Shown here one piece after another: positions 9,830 to 17,784 of a DNA stretch of 35,885 nt. The first letter of the stretch is position 1. Every line of letters begins with the position of its first letter. Both the position numbers and the translations under genes were made by a program. The stretch spans positions 1-35,885 of the forward strand of contig CAZSDU010000027.1 in NCBI GenBank assembly GCA_964605775.1, in the 5' to 3' direction. The stretch is from CAZSDU01 sp964605775 (GTDB lineage Bacteria > Bacteroidota > Bacteroidia > Bacteroidales > FEN-979). The notes under the pieces were generated by a model that searched no databases, was not told the origin of the DNA, and worked only from the letters and a program-made list of their open reading frames with translations.

Positions 9830-11302
9830 ATGAAAGTGAGAACCATAATTCATGTAAGCGCCTTAGCAGCGGTCATTATCTTCACGGGTTCCTGTAAGAA
9901 ACAAGGATCCCGATCCACCGGTTGGGATTATAACAATCCGAAAAACGGAGGATTTGAAGTCAGGGATTACCAGGAACAACAAACAGGTCCCGGCCTGGTC
10001 TTTATCGAAGGTGGCACCTTCACCATGGGGCAGACCCAGGACGATGTCATGTTCGACTGGAACAATCAACCCCGAAGGGTTACTGTAGCCAGTTTCTATA
10101 TGGATGAAACAGAGGTCAGGAACCTGGATTACATTGAATACCTTTACTGGTTAAACCGGGTTTACAGTACTGATTATCCCGGTGTTTACCGTAAAGCCCT
10201 GCCCGACACCCTGGTATGGCGCGACAAACTGTCGTACAATGAACCCCTGGTGGAGTATTATTTCCGTCACCCTGCATACCGGAATTATCCCGTTGTGGGG
10301 GTTTCCTGGGTTCAGGCCAACGATTACTGCGCCTGGAGATCCGATCGGGTCAACGAGATCCTGCTGATCAAAAAAGGGATTCTTGCGATGGATCCAGCCC
10401 AGAAAAATGAAAACAATTTCAATACGGAAGCCTATCTTGCCGGACAATATGAAGGACTGGTGGATAAACCCCTTCCTGATCTGAATCCCAATGGTACAGG
10501 AACCCGTAAAGTGAAAATGGAAGACGGGATCATGCTCCCGAAATACCGCCTCCCGACTGAAGCCGAATGGGAATATGCTGCCCTCGGTTTGATTGGCAAT
10601 ACGTTGTATGAAAGGGTTGTTGAAAAAAAGAACTATCCCTGGAATGGAAATTATGTGCGAACAAGCGAAAGAAGATATTACGGAAGTTTCATGGATAACT
10701 TCAAAAGGGGTAAAGGGGATTATATGGGAGTCGCCGGTAACCTGAACGACGGGGCAGAAATCCCCGCTCCCTGCGGATCTTACTTTCCCAATGATTATGG
10801 TCTTTATAACATGGCCGGAAATGTCAGCGAATGGGTGCTTGATGTGTACCGACCGCTAAATGCTTATGAAGTTTCCGATATCCGTCCCTTCCGGGGGAAC
10901 ATTTTCACTACTCCCCAACGGGATGCTGAAGGATTCCTGGCAGAAAAAGACAGCCTGGGACACCTGAAGAACCGCCCGATCACCACTGCAGAAGCGCTGA
11001 ACCGCAAGAATTATCGTCAGGCGGATAACATCAACTATCTGGATGGTGATTTTGCTTCAAATATTGATAATAATTTGTGGAAAGATTCCTCAGCCGCCGC
11101 CTCCACCAACATGATGTATCAATATGGAGAATCTTCACTCATCACCGACCACGCCAGGGTCTATAAAGGTGGCAGCTGGAAAGATCCGGCATATTACCTG
11201 AGCCCGGGCATGCGCCGTTATCTTGATGAAAACGACGCCTCCAATGCCGTCGGATTCCGTTGTGCCATGACCCGTGTCGGAAGTGCCATTCCCGGAAAAT
11301 AG
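9830..11302 (+). CDS. gldJ: Gliding motility/T9SS lipoprotein GldJ (SUMF1/FGE fold)
   Basis: GldJ is an outer-membrane lipoprotein required for gliding and for stability of the T9SS machinery. A lipoprotein signal peptide ends at Cys22 (FTGSC). The sulfatase-modifying-factor (FGE-like) domain follows, with FIEGGTFTMGQTQDDVMFDW, FYMDETEV, YPVVGVSW, RLPTEAEWEYAA, GNVSEWVLDV, the late YKGGSWKDP and GFRCA. The N-terminal part (STGWDYNNPKNGGFEV) is specific to GldJ rather than GldK. GldJ-type proteins are structural and lack the formylglycine-generating activity of true FGE. The linkage with porU/porV on one side and murF on the other matches the arrangement known in Flavobacterium. The 490-residue length is a little short for the family but complete. 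Confidence 0.93.
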   Translation: MKVRTIIHVSALAAVIIFTGSCKKQGSRSTGWDYNNPKNGGFEVRDYQEQQTGPGLVFIEGGTFTMGQTQDDVMFDWNNQPRRVTVASFYMDETEVRNLDYIEYLYWLNRVYSTDYPGVYRKALPDTLVWRDKLSYNEPLVEYYFRHPAYRNYPVVGVSWVQANDYCAWRSDRVNEILLIKKGILAMDPAQKNENNFNTEAYLAGQYEGLVDKPLPDLNPNGTGTRKVKMEDGIMLPKYRLPTEAEWEYAALGLIGNTLYERVVEKKNYPWNGNYVRTSERRYYGSFMDNFKRGKGDYMGVAGNLNDGAEIPAPCGSYFPNDYGLYNMAGNVSEWVLDVYRPLNAYEVSDIRPFRGNIFTTPQRDAEGFLAEKDSLGHLKNRPITTAEALNRKNYRQADNINYLDGDFASNIDNNLWKDSSAAASTNMMYQYGESSLITDHARVYKGGSWKDPAYYLSPGMRRYLDENDASNAVGFRCAMTRVGSAIPGK

Positions 11303-11303
11303 C

Positions 11304-12605
11304 ATGCCTGACTATATCGCCCGTCTTTATTCGATATTCCTTGAACACCCGTATGTCTCGACCGATACTCGGAAAATACAGAACGGGTGTTTGTTTTTTG
11401 CTTTAAAAGGAGAAAAATTCAACGGAAATTCTTTCGCTTCCCGCGCTTTGGAAGAAGGCGCAGCATATGTGGTCATCGATGACCCCGCTGCAAACATTAG
11501 CGACCGATGCGTCCTTGTTGATGATGTGATGCTGACTTTACAACAACTCGCCGGTCATCACAGGAAACAATTTTCCATTCCCGTGATTGCCATTACCGGC
11601 ACCAATGGAAAAACCACTACCAAAGAACTCAGCCATGCTGTCCTGTCAAAGAAGTACAATACCCTGGCCAACCAGGGAAACCTGAATAACCATATCGGCG
11701 TTCCCCTCACCCTTTTAAACCTGACGCAGGAAACGGAAATAGCCTTGATCGAAATGGGAGCCAATCATCCTGGGGAAATTGATTTCCTCTGCCGGATCGC
11801 CCTGCCTGATTATGGACTGATCACCAATATCGGAAAGGCACACCTGGAAGGATTTGGCAGCTTCGAAGGAGTAATCCGGACAAAAACGGAATTATACCGT
11901 TTCCTTGATGCATCGAAAGGAAAAGTGTTCATCCATGAAGATAATACCTTGCTCATGGAAAATGCAACAACGCTGATGAAAATTACATATGGTGAAAGAT
12001 CATCAGAGCTTTCGGCCAGGGAAATATCTTCCAGCCCTTGCCTGTCATTGGAAATGGTCTTCAGGGATAAATCGGTGGAGAAGATCAACGCTAAATTTTT
12101 TGGACGATATAATGCCGATAACATGATGGCTGCTGCCTGCATCGGTCAGTACTTCGGTGTTAGCCCGGAAAAAATAAAGGAAGCCATCGAATCATATACC
12201 CCCTTAAATAACCGTTCTCAGATTTTACAAACACCTACCAATCTCCTGATCCTCGATGCCTATAATGCCAATCCCAGCAGCATGAAATCGGCCATTGAGA
12301 ATTTCGCTGCTTCCTCCCATACCAAAAAAATTGCCCTTCTCGGAGATATGCTCGAACTGGGAAAAAATACCGATCAGGAACATGAAGAAATTCTCCACCT
12401 CCTCGAAAAAATAAATTTTTCTGCCGTTTATCTGGTCGGCCCGATATTTTCTCGCGTGAACAAAACAAAGCCATTTATCTGTTTTCCCGACAGTGATCAG
12501 GCCCGGATGTGGTTCGCAGAAAACCCTCTTACCCATGCCCACATTTTACTTAAAGGGTCAAGAGGCATTAAGCTGGAAAATATCATCGATAAACTAATGT
12601 CCTGA
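11304..12605 (+). CDS. murF: UDP-N-acetylmuramoyl-tripeptide--D-alanyl-D-alanine ligase MurF
   Basis: MurF joins D-Ala-D-Ala to the UDP-MurNAc-tripeptide in the cytoplasm, the last step of the peptidoglycan precursor. An N-terminal UDP-substrate domain (STDTRKIQNGCLFFALKGEK) precedes the Mur-ligase ATPase core with P-loop ITGTNGKTTTKE (Lys103), the EMGANHPGEI segment and TNIGKAHLEGFGS. The C-terminal domain has LDAYNANPSSM and LGDMLELG. The chosen ATG lies one base after the gldJ stop (TAG-C-ATG). A GTG at 11274 would overlap gldJ by 29 bases and adds only a non-conserved decapeptide. The tight spacing suggests translational coupling to gldJ, followed by anmK and folC. Confidence 0.95.
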   Translation: MPDYIARLYSIFLEHPYVSTDTRKIQNGCLFFALKGEKFNGNSFASRALEEGAAYVVIDDPAANISDRCVLVDDVMLTLQQLAGHHRKQFSIPVIAITGTNGKTTTKELSHAVLSKKYNTLANQGNLNNHIGVPLTLLNLTQETEIALIEMGANHPGEIDFLCRIALPDYGLITNIGKAHLEGFGSFEGVIRTKTELYRFLDASKGKVFIHEDNTLLMENATTLMKITYGERSSELSAREISSSPCLSLEMVFRDKSVEKINAKFFGRYNADNMMAAACIGQYFGVSPEKIKEAIESYTPLNNRSQILQTPTNLLILDAYNANPSSMKSAIENFAASSHTKKIALLGDMLELGKNTDQEHEEILHLLEKINFSAVYLVGPIFSRVNKTKPFICFPDSDQARMWFAENPLTHAHILLKGSRGIKLENIIDKLMS

Positions 12606-12627
12606 TGATCTCCTGATCTTGTCCCCC

Positions 12628-13692
12628 ATGATTAACCCTCAAAATAAATATAACATCATCGGCCTGATGTCGGGAACCTCCCTCGATGGTCTTGACATTG
12701 CTCACTGTGCTTTCGAATGGATGGACGGAAAATGGCATTACACCATCACCCATGCGGAGACCATCCCTTATACTCCCGAATGGAAATCCCGTTTGGCCAC
12801 TGCAGCGGATGACACAGCCCTGGGTTTTGTGCAAACCGATATCGAATACGGACATTTGCTTGGGCATCTTTCGAAAGACTTCATCGATAAACACCGGCTC
12901 AAACCGGACCTCATCGCCTCCCACGGTCATACTGTTTTTCATCAGCCGGATAAAAGAATAACTTCACAGATTGGAAGGGGCCCGGCCATCGCTGCAGAGA
13001 CAGGCATACCGGTCGCTTGCGACTTCCGTGCGCTTGATGTGGCCCTCGGCGGACAGGGAGCGCCCCTTGTCCCCATCGGTGATCGCCTGCTTTTCGGCGA
13101 TTATCATTATTGCCTGAACCTGGGGGGATTTGCCAACATATCTTTTGAACAGGATGAAAACCGACTGGCATTTGATATCTGTCCGGCTAATATCGTGCTG
13201 AATAAGCTCGCCGAAAAAAACGGTAAATCTTTTGATCAGGAAGGAAAAATGGCCAGGGAGGGTAAAATTATTCCTGTCATACTGGAACCATTGAATGCCC
13301 TGCCCTATTACCGTCAGCCTGCCCCGAAATCACTCGGAAAAGAATGGGTACAGCAACATATCTGGCCATTGCTGAACAATTCCGGACAAGAACTCAGAGA
13401 TCTGCTGTCAACTTATACAGAACATATCGCCATACAGGTATCCAGAATCCTCAGCGACAATCCTGAAAACACAATGCTCACAACAGGAGGCGGTGCATTT
13501 AATGACTATCTGATAGAACGTATCCGTAAGCATACGAAAACAGAGGTTTTACTGCCTGACCCCGACACCATCAATTTCAAAGAAGCCCTGGTTTTTGCTT
13601 TCCTTGGGGTGTTGAGGCTGAGAAATGAAACGAACTGCCTGAAGAGTGTTACCGGAGCTTCAAGAAACTCAATCGGAGGGACTATTTCCTGA
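12628..13692 (+). CDS. anmK: Anhydro-N-acetylmuramic acid kinase AnmK
   Basis: AnmK opens and phosphorylates 1,6-anhydro-MurNAc released by lytic transglycosylases, giving MurNAc-6-phosphate for cell-wall recycling. The glycine-rich nucleotide motif GLMSGTSLDGLDIA is at the N-terminus. It is followed by SHGHTVFHQP, the active-site segment CDFRALDVALGGQGAPLVP, NLGGFANIS and DICPANIVLNKLA, then TTGGGAFNDYLIERI. The 354-residue length is normal for the family in Bacteroidota. I use the ATG at 12628 rather than the TTG at 12619, which adds only three residues. The gene starts 22 bases after murF and its stop is one base before the folC start, so peptidoglycan synthesis and recycling genes are co-transcribed here. 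Confidence 0.95.
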   Translation: MINPQNKYNIIGLMSGTSLDGLDIAHCAFEWMDGKWHYTITHAETIPYTPEWKSRLATAADDTALGFVQTDIEYGHLLGHLSKDFIDKHRLKPDLIASHGHTVFHQPDKRITSQIGRGPAIAAETGIPVACDFRALDVALGGQGAPLVPIGDRLLFGDYHYCLNLGGFANISFEQDENRLAFDICPANIVLNKLAEKNGKSFDQEGKMAREGKIIPVILEPLNALPYYRQPAPKSLGKEWVQQHIWPLLNNSGQELRDLLSTYTEHIAIQVSRILSDNPENTMLTTGGGAFNDYLIERIRKHTKTEVLLPDPDTINFKEALVFAFLGVLRLRNETNCLKSVTGASRNSIGGTIS

Positions 13693-13693
13693 A

Positions 13694-14986
13694 ATGAACT
13701 ACCAGCAAACGCTTGAATACCTAAATGCTCAGCTACCTATGTACCATAGGATTGGTGCTGCAGCCTATAAGGCAAACCTCGACAATACCCTGGCTCTTTG
13801 CAACCTTCTGGGAAATCCGCAAAATTCGTTTAAAACAGTTCATATTTCCGGGACTAACGGAAAAGGATCTGTATCCCATATGCTGGCCTCCATTCTTCAG
13901 ACGCATGGTCTGCGGACAGGACTTTATACCTCTCCCCACCTGAAGGACTTCCGTGAACGCATCAGGGTAAATGGAAAAAAAATTCCCAGGGAATATGTTA
14001 ATGCTTTCATCGGTAAGCATAAACAGGACTTTGAAAAGATCCTGCCCTCTTTCTTTGAAATGACAGTGGGCATGGCTTTTCAGTTTTTTAAAGATCAAAA
14101 GGTGGATTATGCCATCATAGAAGTCGGTCTGGGTGGACGGCTGGATTCTACCAATGTCATTTCACCCCTTGTTTCCGTGATCACCAATGTAAGTTTCGAT
14201 CATATGCAATTCCTGGGCCACAGTCTTGAAAAAATAGCCCATGAAAAAGCCGGGATCATCAAACCCGGCATTCCTGTTGTAATCGGAGAAACCAAGCCTG
14301 AAACCAAAGATATTTTCCTTCAGAAAGCCCGGGAAAACAAATCGCCCGTCTTCTTTGCCGATCAGCTTTATATGGCAAGGAAATCAAAACTCTCTGCAAA
14401 ACCAAACCGCCTGATTGCCGATATTGTTTATCAGGATAAAATACATATTCCCCACCTGGTTTCACCGCTTGGAGGTAATTACCAGCTTAAAAACATCCAG
14501 ACCGTAATGGCCTGCTGCCAGGTGTTGAACAGCCTGGGCATGACGGTGTCAGAACAGGACATACGCTACGGTATCCGCCGTGTAATCAGCAACACAGGTT
14601 TGATGGGCCGTTGGCAGGTGATTTCCGGAAAACCACTGACCATCTGTGATACCGGACATAATACCGGTGGTTTGACCGAGGTCGTTGATCAGATCTCAGG
14701 ACTCTCCTACCAGCATCTGCATTTTGTTTTTGGAGCAGTGAATGACAAAGACCTATCCTCTATTTTCGCCATCCTCCCGAAAACAGCTACCTATTATTTC
14801 TGTAAACCGGATATTCCAAGGGGTCTGGATGCCAATAAACTGAAAAAAATGGCCTGTCAAGCCGGATTGATAGGGGAAGCTTATGAATCCGTCCGAATTG
14901 CATTGAACGCAGCCCGCTTCGCTGCCGGGAAAGAAGATCTGGTATTCATCGGAGGAAGCACTTTTGTGGTGGCTGAAGTGGTGTGA
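13694..14986 (+). CDS. folC: Bifunctional folylpolyglutamate/dihydrofolate synthase FolC
   Basis: FolC adds glutamate to dihydropteroate and to reduced folates. It is a Mur-ligase-fold ATPase, related to MurF two genes upstream. Visible motifs are the N-terminal YLNAQLPMYHRIGAAAY, the P-loop HISGTNGKGSVSHML (Lys57), TSPHLKDFRERIRVNG, EVGLGGRLDSTNVI, NVSFDHMQFLGHSLEKIAHE and KAGIIKPG, with DTGHN in the C-terminal domain. The start is the ATG at 13694, one base after the anmK TGA. An upstream GTG inside anmK would give a 16-residue extension unlike the family. It ends the plus-strand run and faces thiS, which is convergent after 31 bases. Confidence 0.94.
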   Translation: MNYQQTLEYLNAQLPMYHRIGAAAYKANLDNTLALCNLLGNPQNSFKTVHISGTNGKGSVSHMLASILQTHGLRTGLYTSPHLKDFRERIRVNGKKIPREYVNAFIGKHKQDFEKILPSFFEMTVGMAFQFFKDQKVDYAIIEVGLGGRLDSTNVISPLVSVITNVSFDHMQFLGHSLEKIAHEKAGIIKPGIPVVIGETKPETKDIFLQKARENKSPVFFADQLYMARKSKLSAKPNRLIADIVYQDKIHIPHLVSPLGGNYQLKNIQTVMACCQVLNSLGMTVSEQDIRYGIRRVISNTGLMGRWQVISGKPLTICDTGHNTGGLTEVVDQISGLSYQHLHFVFGAVNDKDLSSIFAILPKTATYYFCKPDIPRGLDANKLKKMACQAGLIGEAYESVRIALNAARFAAGKEDLVFIGGSTFVVAEVV

Positions 14987-14989
14987 GAA

Positions 14990-15024
14990 AGGATAAGGGA
15001 TACGGTGGGATAGGGATTTATCCT
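14990..15024. other. Imperfect repeat and inverted repeat between folC and thiS
   Basis: The 31-base convergent gap has degenerate GGATAAG/GGATACGG/GGATAG units. A 7-bp inverted repeat (AGGATAA at 14990-14996, TTATCCT at 15018-15024) encloses them and reaches into the thiS stop codon. There is no T-tract, so an intrinsic terminator is not supported; it may be a decayed copy of the boundary repeats seen elsewhere here. Confidence 0.3.
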
Positions 15025-15221
15025 CCTGAGATGAGATGCAATATATGAACATCGTCTCCATCCTGAATCTGAGCTGATTCATATTCATCCTTTTTGATAA
15101 GTTTCCCGTTGATCTTTATGACCAGCATTTTAAAAGTAAAATTTTTCAGCCGGAGTAATTCCGTTACTGAAACAGGGTTTTTATCAATAACTTCCGGATT
15201 ATTATTAAGCGTTATTTTCAT
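15018..15221 (-). CDS. thiS: ThiS-type sulfur carrier protein
   Basis: This 67-residue beta-grasp protein ends in the diagnostic Gly-Gly (HILHLISGG), whose C-terminus is adenylated and then thiocarboxylated to carry sulfur. In ThiS the sulfur goes to the thiazole of thiamine; related MoaD proteins give it to molybdopterin. The internal segments VIKINGKLI and GDDVHIL fit the ThiS pattern. The start overlaps the end of thiF by 17 bases, so the pair is coupled. No thiG, thiH, thiC or thiE is in the window, which leaves the destination of the sulfur open. The nearby tungstopterin enzyme makes a MoaD-like role worth testing, but the sequence alone favours ThiS. Confidence 0.85.
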   Translation of the reverse strand: MKITLNNNPEVIDKNPVSVTELLRLKNFTFKMLVIKINGKLIKKDEYESAQIQDGDDVHILHLISGG

Positions 15222-15798
15222 ATCTTAAAAGAATCTCCATAACAACATTGGCCTGCATATTGGCCACAATCCCTACCCTCGGTGCCAAAGGAGGTTGATC
15301 ACTGGAAATCTCCGTAAGTTCATCCCCACAGATATGCAATCGATCCAACCTCCGGTAATGGATGAGGTCATTCATTCCGTATCCGGCCATTCCGATTCCG
15401 GTCACCAAATCTTTATGAGGCATCCGGGTCAGTATGGTTTCAATCAGCATTTTCTTTTGCCCTGCCTGGTCAAAAGCCTCTACAATGACATCACAATCAT
15501 TGAAAACGGAGAAAATATTTTCAGCATTAAGCCTGAAGTCATGAACGATTATTTTTATTCCCGGATTGATCCTGAGGATATTTTCCTTGAGCATCAGCAC
15601 TTTTTTCCCGCCGATCTGATCAAAGAAAAAATATTGACGGTTCAGGTTGCTCTCGGTAACCGAATCGAAATCCGCAAGGATCAAGGTGCCCACCCCAACC
15701 CTTGCCAGAGCTACGGCACAGTTGGAACCAAGGCCACCACAACCGGCGATACCGACTGTTCTTCCTGACAATTTTTTTCTAATTTCTCCGATTGTCAT
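15205..15798 (-). CDS. thiF: ThiF-family adenylyltransferase (short, zinc-less type)
   Basis: This is an E1-like enzyme that uses ATP to adenylate the C-terminal glycine of a ThiS/MoaD-type sulfur carrier. At 197 residues it matches the short ThiF family 2 rather than the longer E. coli ThiF. The nucleotide-binding GCGGLGSN is at residues 19-26, then LADFDSVTESNLNRQ with the catalytic Arg and Gln, Lys in GGKKVLMLKENI, and the Asp region DVIVEAFDQAG. The paired CxxC zinc motifs of the longer enzymes are missing, as expected in this subfamily. It overlaps thiS by 17 bases. A perfect -7 promoter element ends only four bases before its ATG, so the transcript may be leaderless or nearly so. Confidence 0.88.
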   Translation of the reverse strand: MTIGEIRKKLSGRTVGIAGCGGLGSNCAVALARVGVGTLILADFDSVTESNLNRQYFFFDQIGGKKVLMLKENILRINPGIKIIVHDFRLNAENIFSVFNDCDVIVEAFDQAGQKKMLIETILTRMPHKDLVTGIGMAGYGMNDLIHYRRLDRLHICGDELTEISSDQPPLAPRVGIVANMQANVVMEILLRYENNA

Positions 15799-15802
15799 TT
15801 TA

Positions 15803-15810
15803 CAAAATTA
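15803..15810 (-). promoter_or_regulatory. Candidate -7 promoter element for thiF-thiS
   Basis: The minus strand reads TAATTTTG, a perfect TAnnTTTG match, followed by TAAA and the thiF ATG. That distance places transcription start at or next to the start codon. It leaves no room for a TPP riboswitch between this element and thiF. Confidence 0.45.
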
Positions 15811-15835
15811 GCATTTTTTGAATTCCTGAAATGAC

Positions 15836-15843
15836 TACTTTTG
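15836..15843 (+). promoter_or_regulatory. Candidate -7 promoter element for the carboxyltransferase gene
   Basis: TACTTTTG matches TAnnTTTG perfectly. A T-rich TTTTTTG ends at 15820, 15 bases upstream, somewhat close for a -33 box. The leader to the ATG at 15908 is about 65 bases and contains the heptamer array at 15864-15898. Confidence 0.45.
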
Positions 15844-15863
15844 CTGCAAGTTTTTCTCTGAGC

Positions 15864-15898
15864 ACTTGTAACTTGTCATTTATCATTAGTCATTTGAA
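15864..15898 (+). repeat. Degenerate 7-bp tandem repeat in a 5' leader
   Basis: Five seven-base units (ACTTGTA, ACTTGTC, ATTTATC, ATTAGTC, ATTTGAA) lie between the putative promoter and the carboxyltransferase ATG, ending nine bases before it. The units are diverged but keep period 7. Confidence 0.6.
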
Positions 15899-15907
15899 AA
15901 TCATTTT

Positions 15908-17641
15908 ATGCGCCGAAAAAAGTTGTTGATCAGGGATCTCACCTTACGCGACGGCCAGCAATCCCTTTTTGCAACACGGATGAATCAAAGCCAGGTTGAC
16001 CGTGTATTGCCTTTATACAAAGAGGCTCATTTTTATGCCATGGAGGTCTGGGGCGGAGCTGTCCCGGATTCCATCATGCGCTACCTGGGAGAAAATCCGT
16101 GGACCCGTCTTGAAAAGATCAAAGCAGAAGTCGGTGATGCTTCCCTGCTGACTGCACTTTCAAGAGGCCGTAACCTTTTCGGTTATAATCCTTATCCAGA
16201 AGATGTGATTAAAGGGTTCAACTGTCTTGCTGTTCAGTCGGGCATAGGCATTATGAGGATTTTTGATGCCCTGAACGATGTGGAAAATATGAAATCTACC
16301 ATCAGTTACGTGAAAGAAAATGGAGGGATTGCAGATTGCGCCATCAGCTATACAGTTGATCCGAAATTTTCCACACGACAGAAATTCAAATCCCTCGTTC
16401 ATTTCAAATCTTTGCCTCATAACATTTTCACCATTGAGTATTTTGTTGATAAAGCAAAGCAAATGGAAGCGCTTGGCGCTGATATGATCAGCATCAAAGA
16501 TATGGCTGGCCTGATTCCGCCGCTGAGAACCGGCAAGCTGATCCAGCGTCTGAAAGAGGAAGTCAACCTACCTATTGATTTTCATACGCATTGCACACCG
16601 GGATTTGGACTTGCTTCCTTACTTTCCGCTATCATTCATGGTGCCGATATCGTGGATACTTCCATCATGAATTTTGCCGGAGGCCCAGCTGCCCCGGCCT
16701 TTGAACTGGTACAGATCTTCTGCGATAAGCTGGGTATTGATACCGGAGTCAACCTGGAGGCAGTGGTTAAAATCAATAAGGAGTTGAGAACAATCCGGGA
16801 AGAACTGGCAGAATTCGATTCTTACAAGCAGTTCCCCATCGATTTCGATATTACAGATTATGACTTGCCTAAAGAGATCAATAAACAGTTCATCAAGGCC
16901 ATTTATATGGCAAAACATGACAAGGAATCAGAACTTCTTGCCGCGTGTCACGAAATTGAAAACTATTTCAACTTCCCTAAGCCTGATGAAATGGTTAAAA
17001 AAGCAGAGATCCCCGGAGGAATGTACACCAATATGCTGGCCCAGCTAAAACAGTTAAAACTGGACCATCTGCTGCCCAGGGTGCTTGAACTGGTTCCCCT
17101 GGTACGTGTCAAATCGGGCTGCCCTCCCCTGGTTACCCCTACCAGCCAGATTGTTGGCGTTCAAGCCGTCAATTGCGTGATTGATGAAAACAAAGGCCAG
17201 CCTTTCTTTACGACAAAATCCATACAGTTTGTCAATCTCGTCAAGGGAATTTATGGGACAACTCCCATTCCCGTTGATCCGGATTTTCGTGAACAGTTGA
17301 CTGGAGTCAGGGAAGAAACTCCTTATGATACAAAAAATTACAAAAAACAGGAAAATACTGTTTTTGAGGAATATGGCGACATGAAACTGGCAGAAAATGA
17401 AAAGGATGAGCTCCTTCTTGAACTTTTCCCCACGGTAGCCCGGGATTTTCTCCAGAAAGAGGTGGAACAAAAGTATCTCACCAATATTTATGCCATCGAG
17501 GATGAGAAACGAAAAAAAGCCCAGGAAGCCCGAGAGGCTTATGAACGGCTTAGTCCTGAAGAAAAAAGGGAAAAGCTGATCGATGGACTCTATAATTTTC
17601 AGTGGTTGTCAAATCCGGATGAAGATCTGGGAAGATCATAG
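15908..17641 (+). CDS. Biotin-dependent carboxyltransferase subunit (OadA/PycB/transcarboxylase 5S-like)
   Basis: The protein moves carboxyl groups between biotin and pyruvate/oxaloacetate. An N-terminal TIM-barrel domain has RDLTLRDGQQS (Asp15), EVWGGAVPDS, RIFDALNDVENM, the lysine whose carbamate binds the substrate (Lys197 in ISIKDMAGL) and the metal-binding FHTHCTPGFG (His226, His228). The conserved PYC/OADA domain follows (residues about 300-470), then a charged helical tail (EDEKRKKAQEAREAYE). At 577 residues there is no C-terminal biotinyl domain and no MKM motif, so it resembles transcarboxylase 5S or an OadA whose carrier is encoded elsewhere. No biotin carrier, carboxylase or sodium-pump subunit is adjacent. 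The family is secure; the reaction (oxaloacetate decarboxylation, pyruvate carboxylation or transcarboxylation) cannot be told from this gene alone. Confidence 0.9.
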   Translation: MRRKKLLIRDLTLRDGQQSLFATRMNQSQVDRVLPLYKEAHFYAMEVWGGAVPDSIMRYLGENPWTRLEKIKAEVGDASLLTALSRGRNLFGYNPYPEDVIKGFNCLAVQSGIGIMRIFDALNDVENMKSTISYVKENGGIADCAISYTVDPKFSTRQKFKSLVHFKSLPHNIFTIEYFVDKAKQMEALGADMISIKDMAGLIPPLRTGKLIQRLKEEVNLPIDFHTHCTPGFGLASLLSAIIHGADIVDTSIMNFAGGPAAPAFELVQIFCDKLGIDTGVNLEAVVKINKELRTIREELAEFDSYKQFPIDFDITDYDLPKEINKQFIKAIYMAKHDKESELLAACHEIENYFNFPKPDEMVKKAEIPGGMYTNMLAQLKQLKLDHLLPRVLELVPLVRVKSGCPPLVTPTSQIVGVQAVNCVIDENKGQPFFTTKSIQFVNLVKGIYGTTPIPVDPDFREQLTGVREETPYDTKNYKKQENTVFEEYGDMKLAENEKDELLLELFPTVARDFLQKEVEQKYLTNIYAIEDEKRKKAQEAREAYERLSPEEKREKLIDGLYNFQWLSNPDEDLGRS

Positions 17642-17748
17642 GTATCCCTATTGGGGCACTTGGGGTCAATCCCTGAACATTTCCGATATGCAGAAAAAAA
17701 CCAGTCGAACTTTTTGATTTACTTACTGATAGATTTCCTAATTTTTAA

Positions 17749-17756
17749 TAATTTTG
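17749..17756 (+). promoter_or_regulatory. Candidate -7 promoter element for the AOR gene
   Basis: TAATTTTG is a perfect TAnnTTTG match, 28 bases before the AOR start in a 143-base gap. No matching -33 box is visible at the normal distance. It implies that the oxidoreductase is transcribed on its own. Confidence 0.45.
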
Positions 17757-17784
17757 TTTCCCTGAAACAAAAAAAATCCGGCTT

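Noticed and set aside
11274..11303. Upstream GTG start for murF inside gldJ
   Set aside because: It adds a non-conserved decapeptide; the ATG at 11304, one base after the gldJ stop, gives the expected N-terminus.
14987..15017. Intrinsic terminator between folC and thiS
   Set aside because: The inverted repeat has a 21-base loop and no T-tract, and one arm is coding sequence of thiS.
15295..15768. A 157-codon plus-strand frame antisense to thiF
   Set aside because: ThiF motifs (GCGGLGSN, NLNRQ) are intact on the minus strand, and the antisense product has no family features.
15799..15907. TPP riboswitch upstream of thiF
   Set aside because: The putative promoter ends four bases before the ATG and no THI-box-like sequence is visible.
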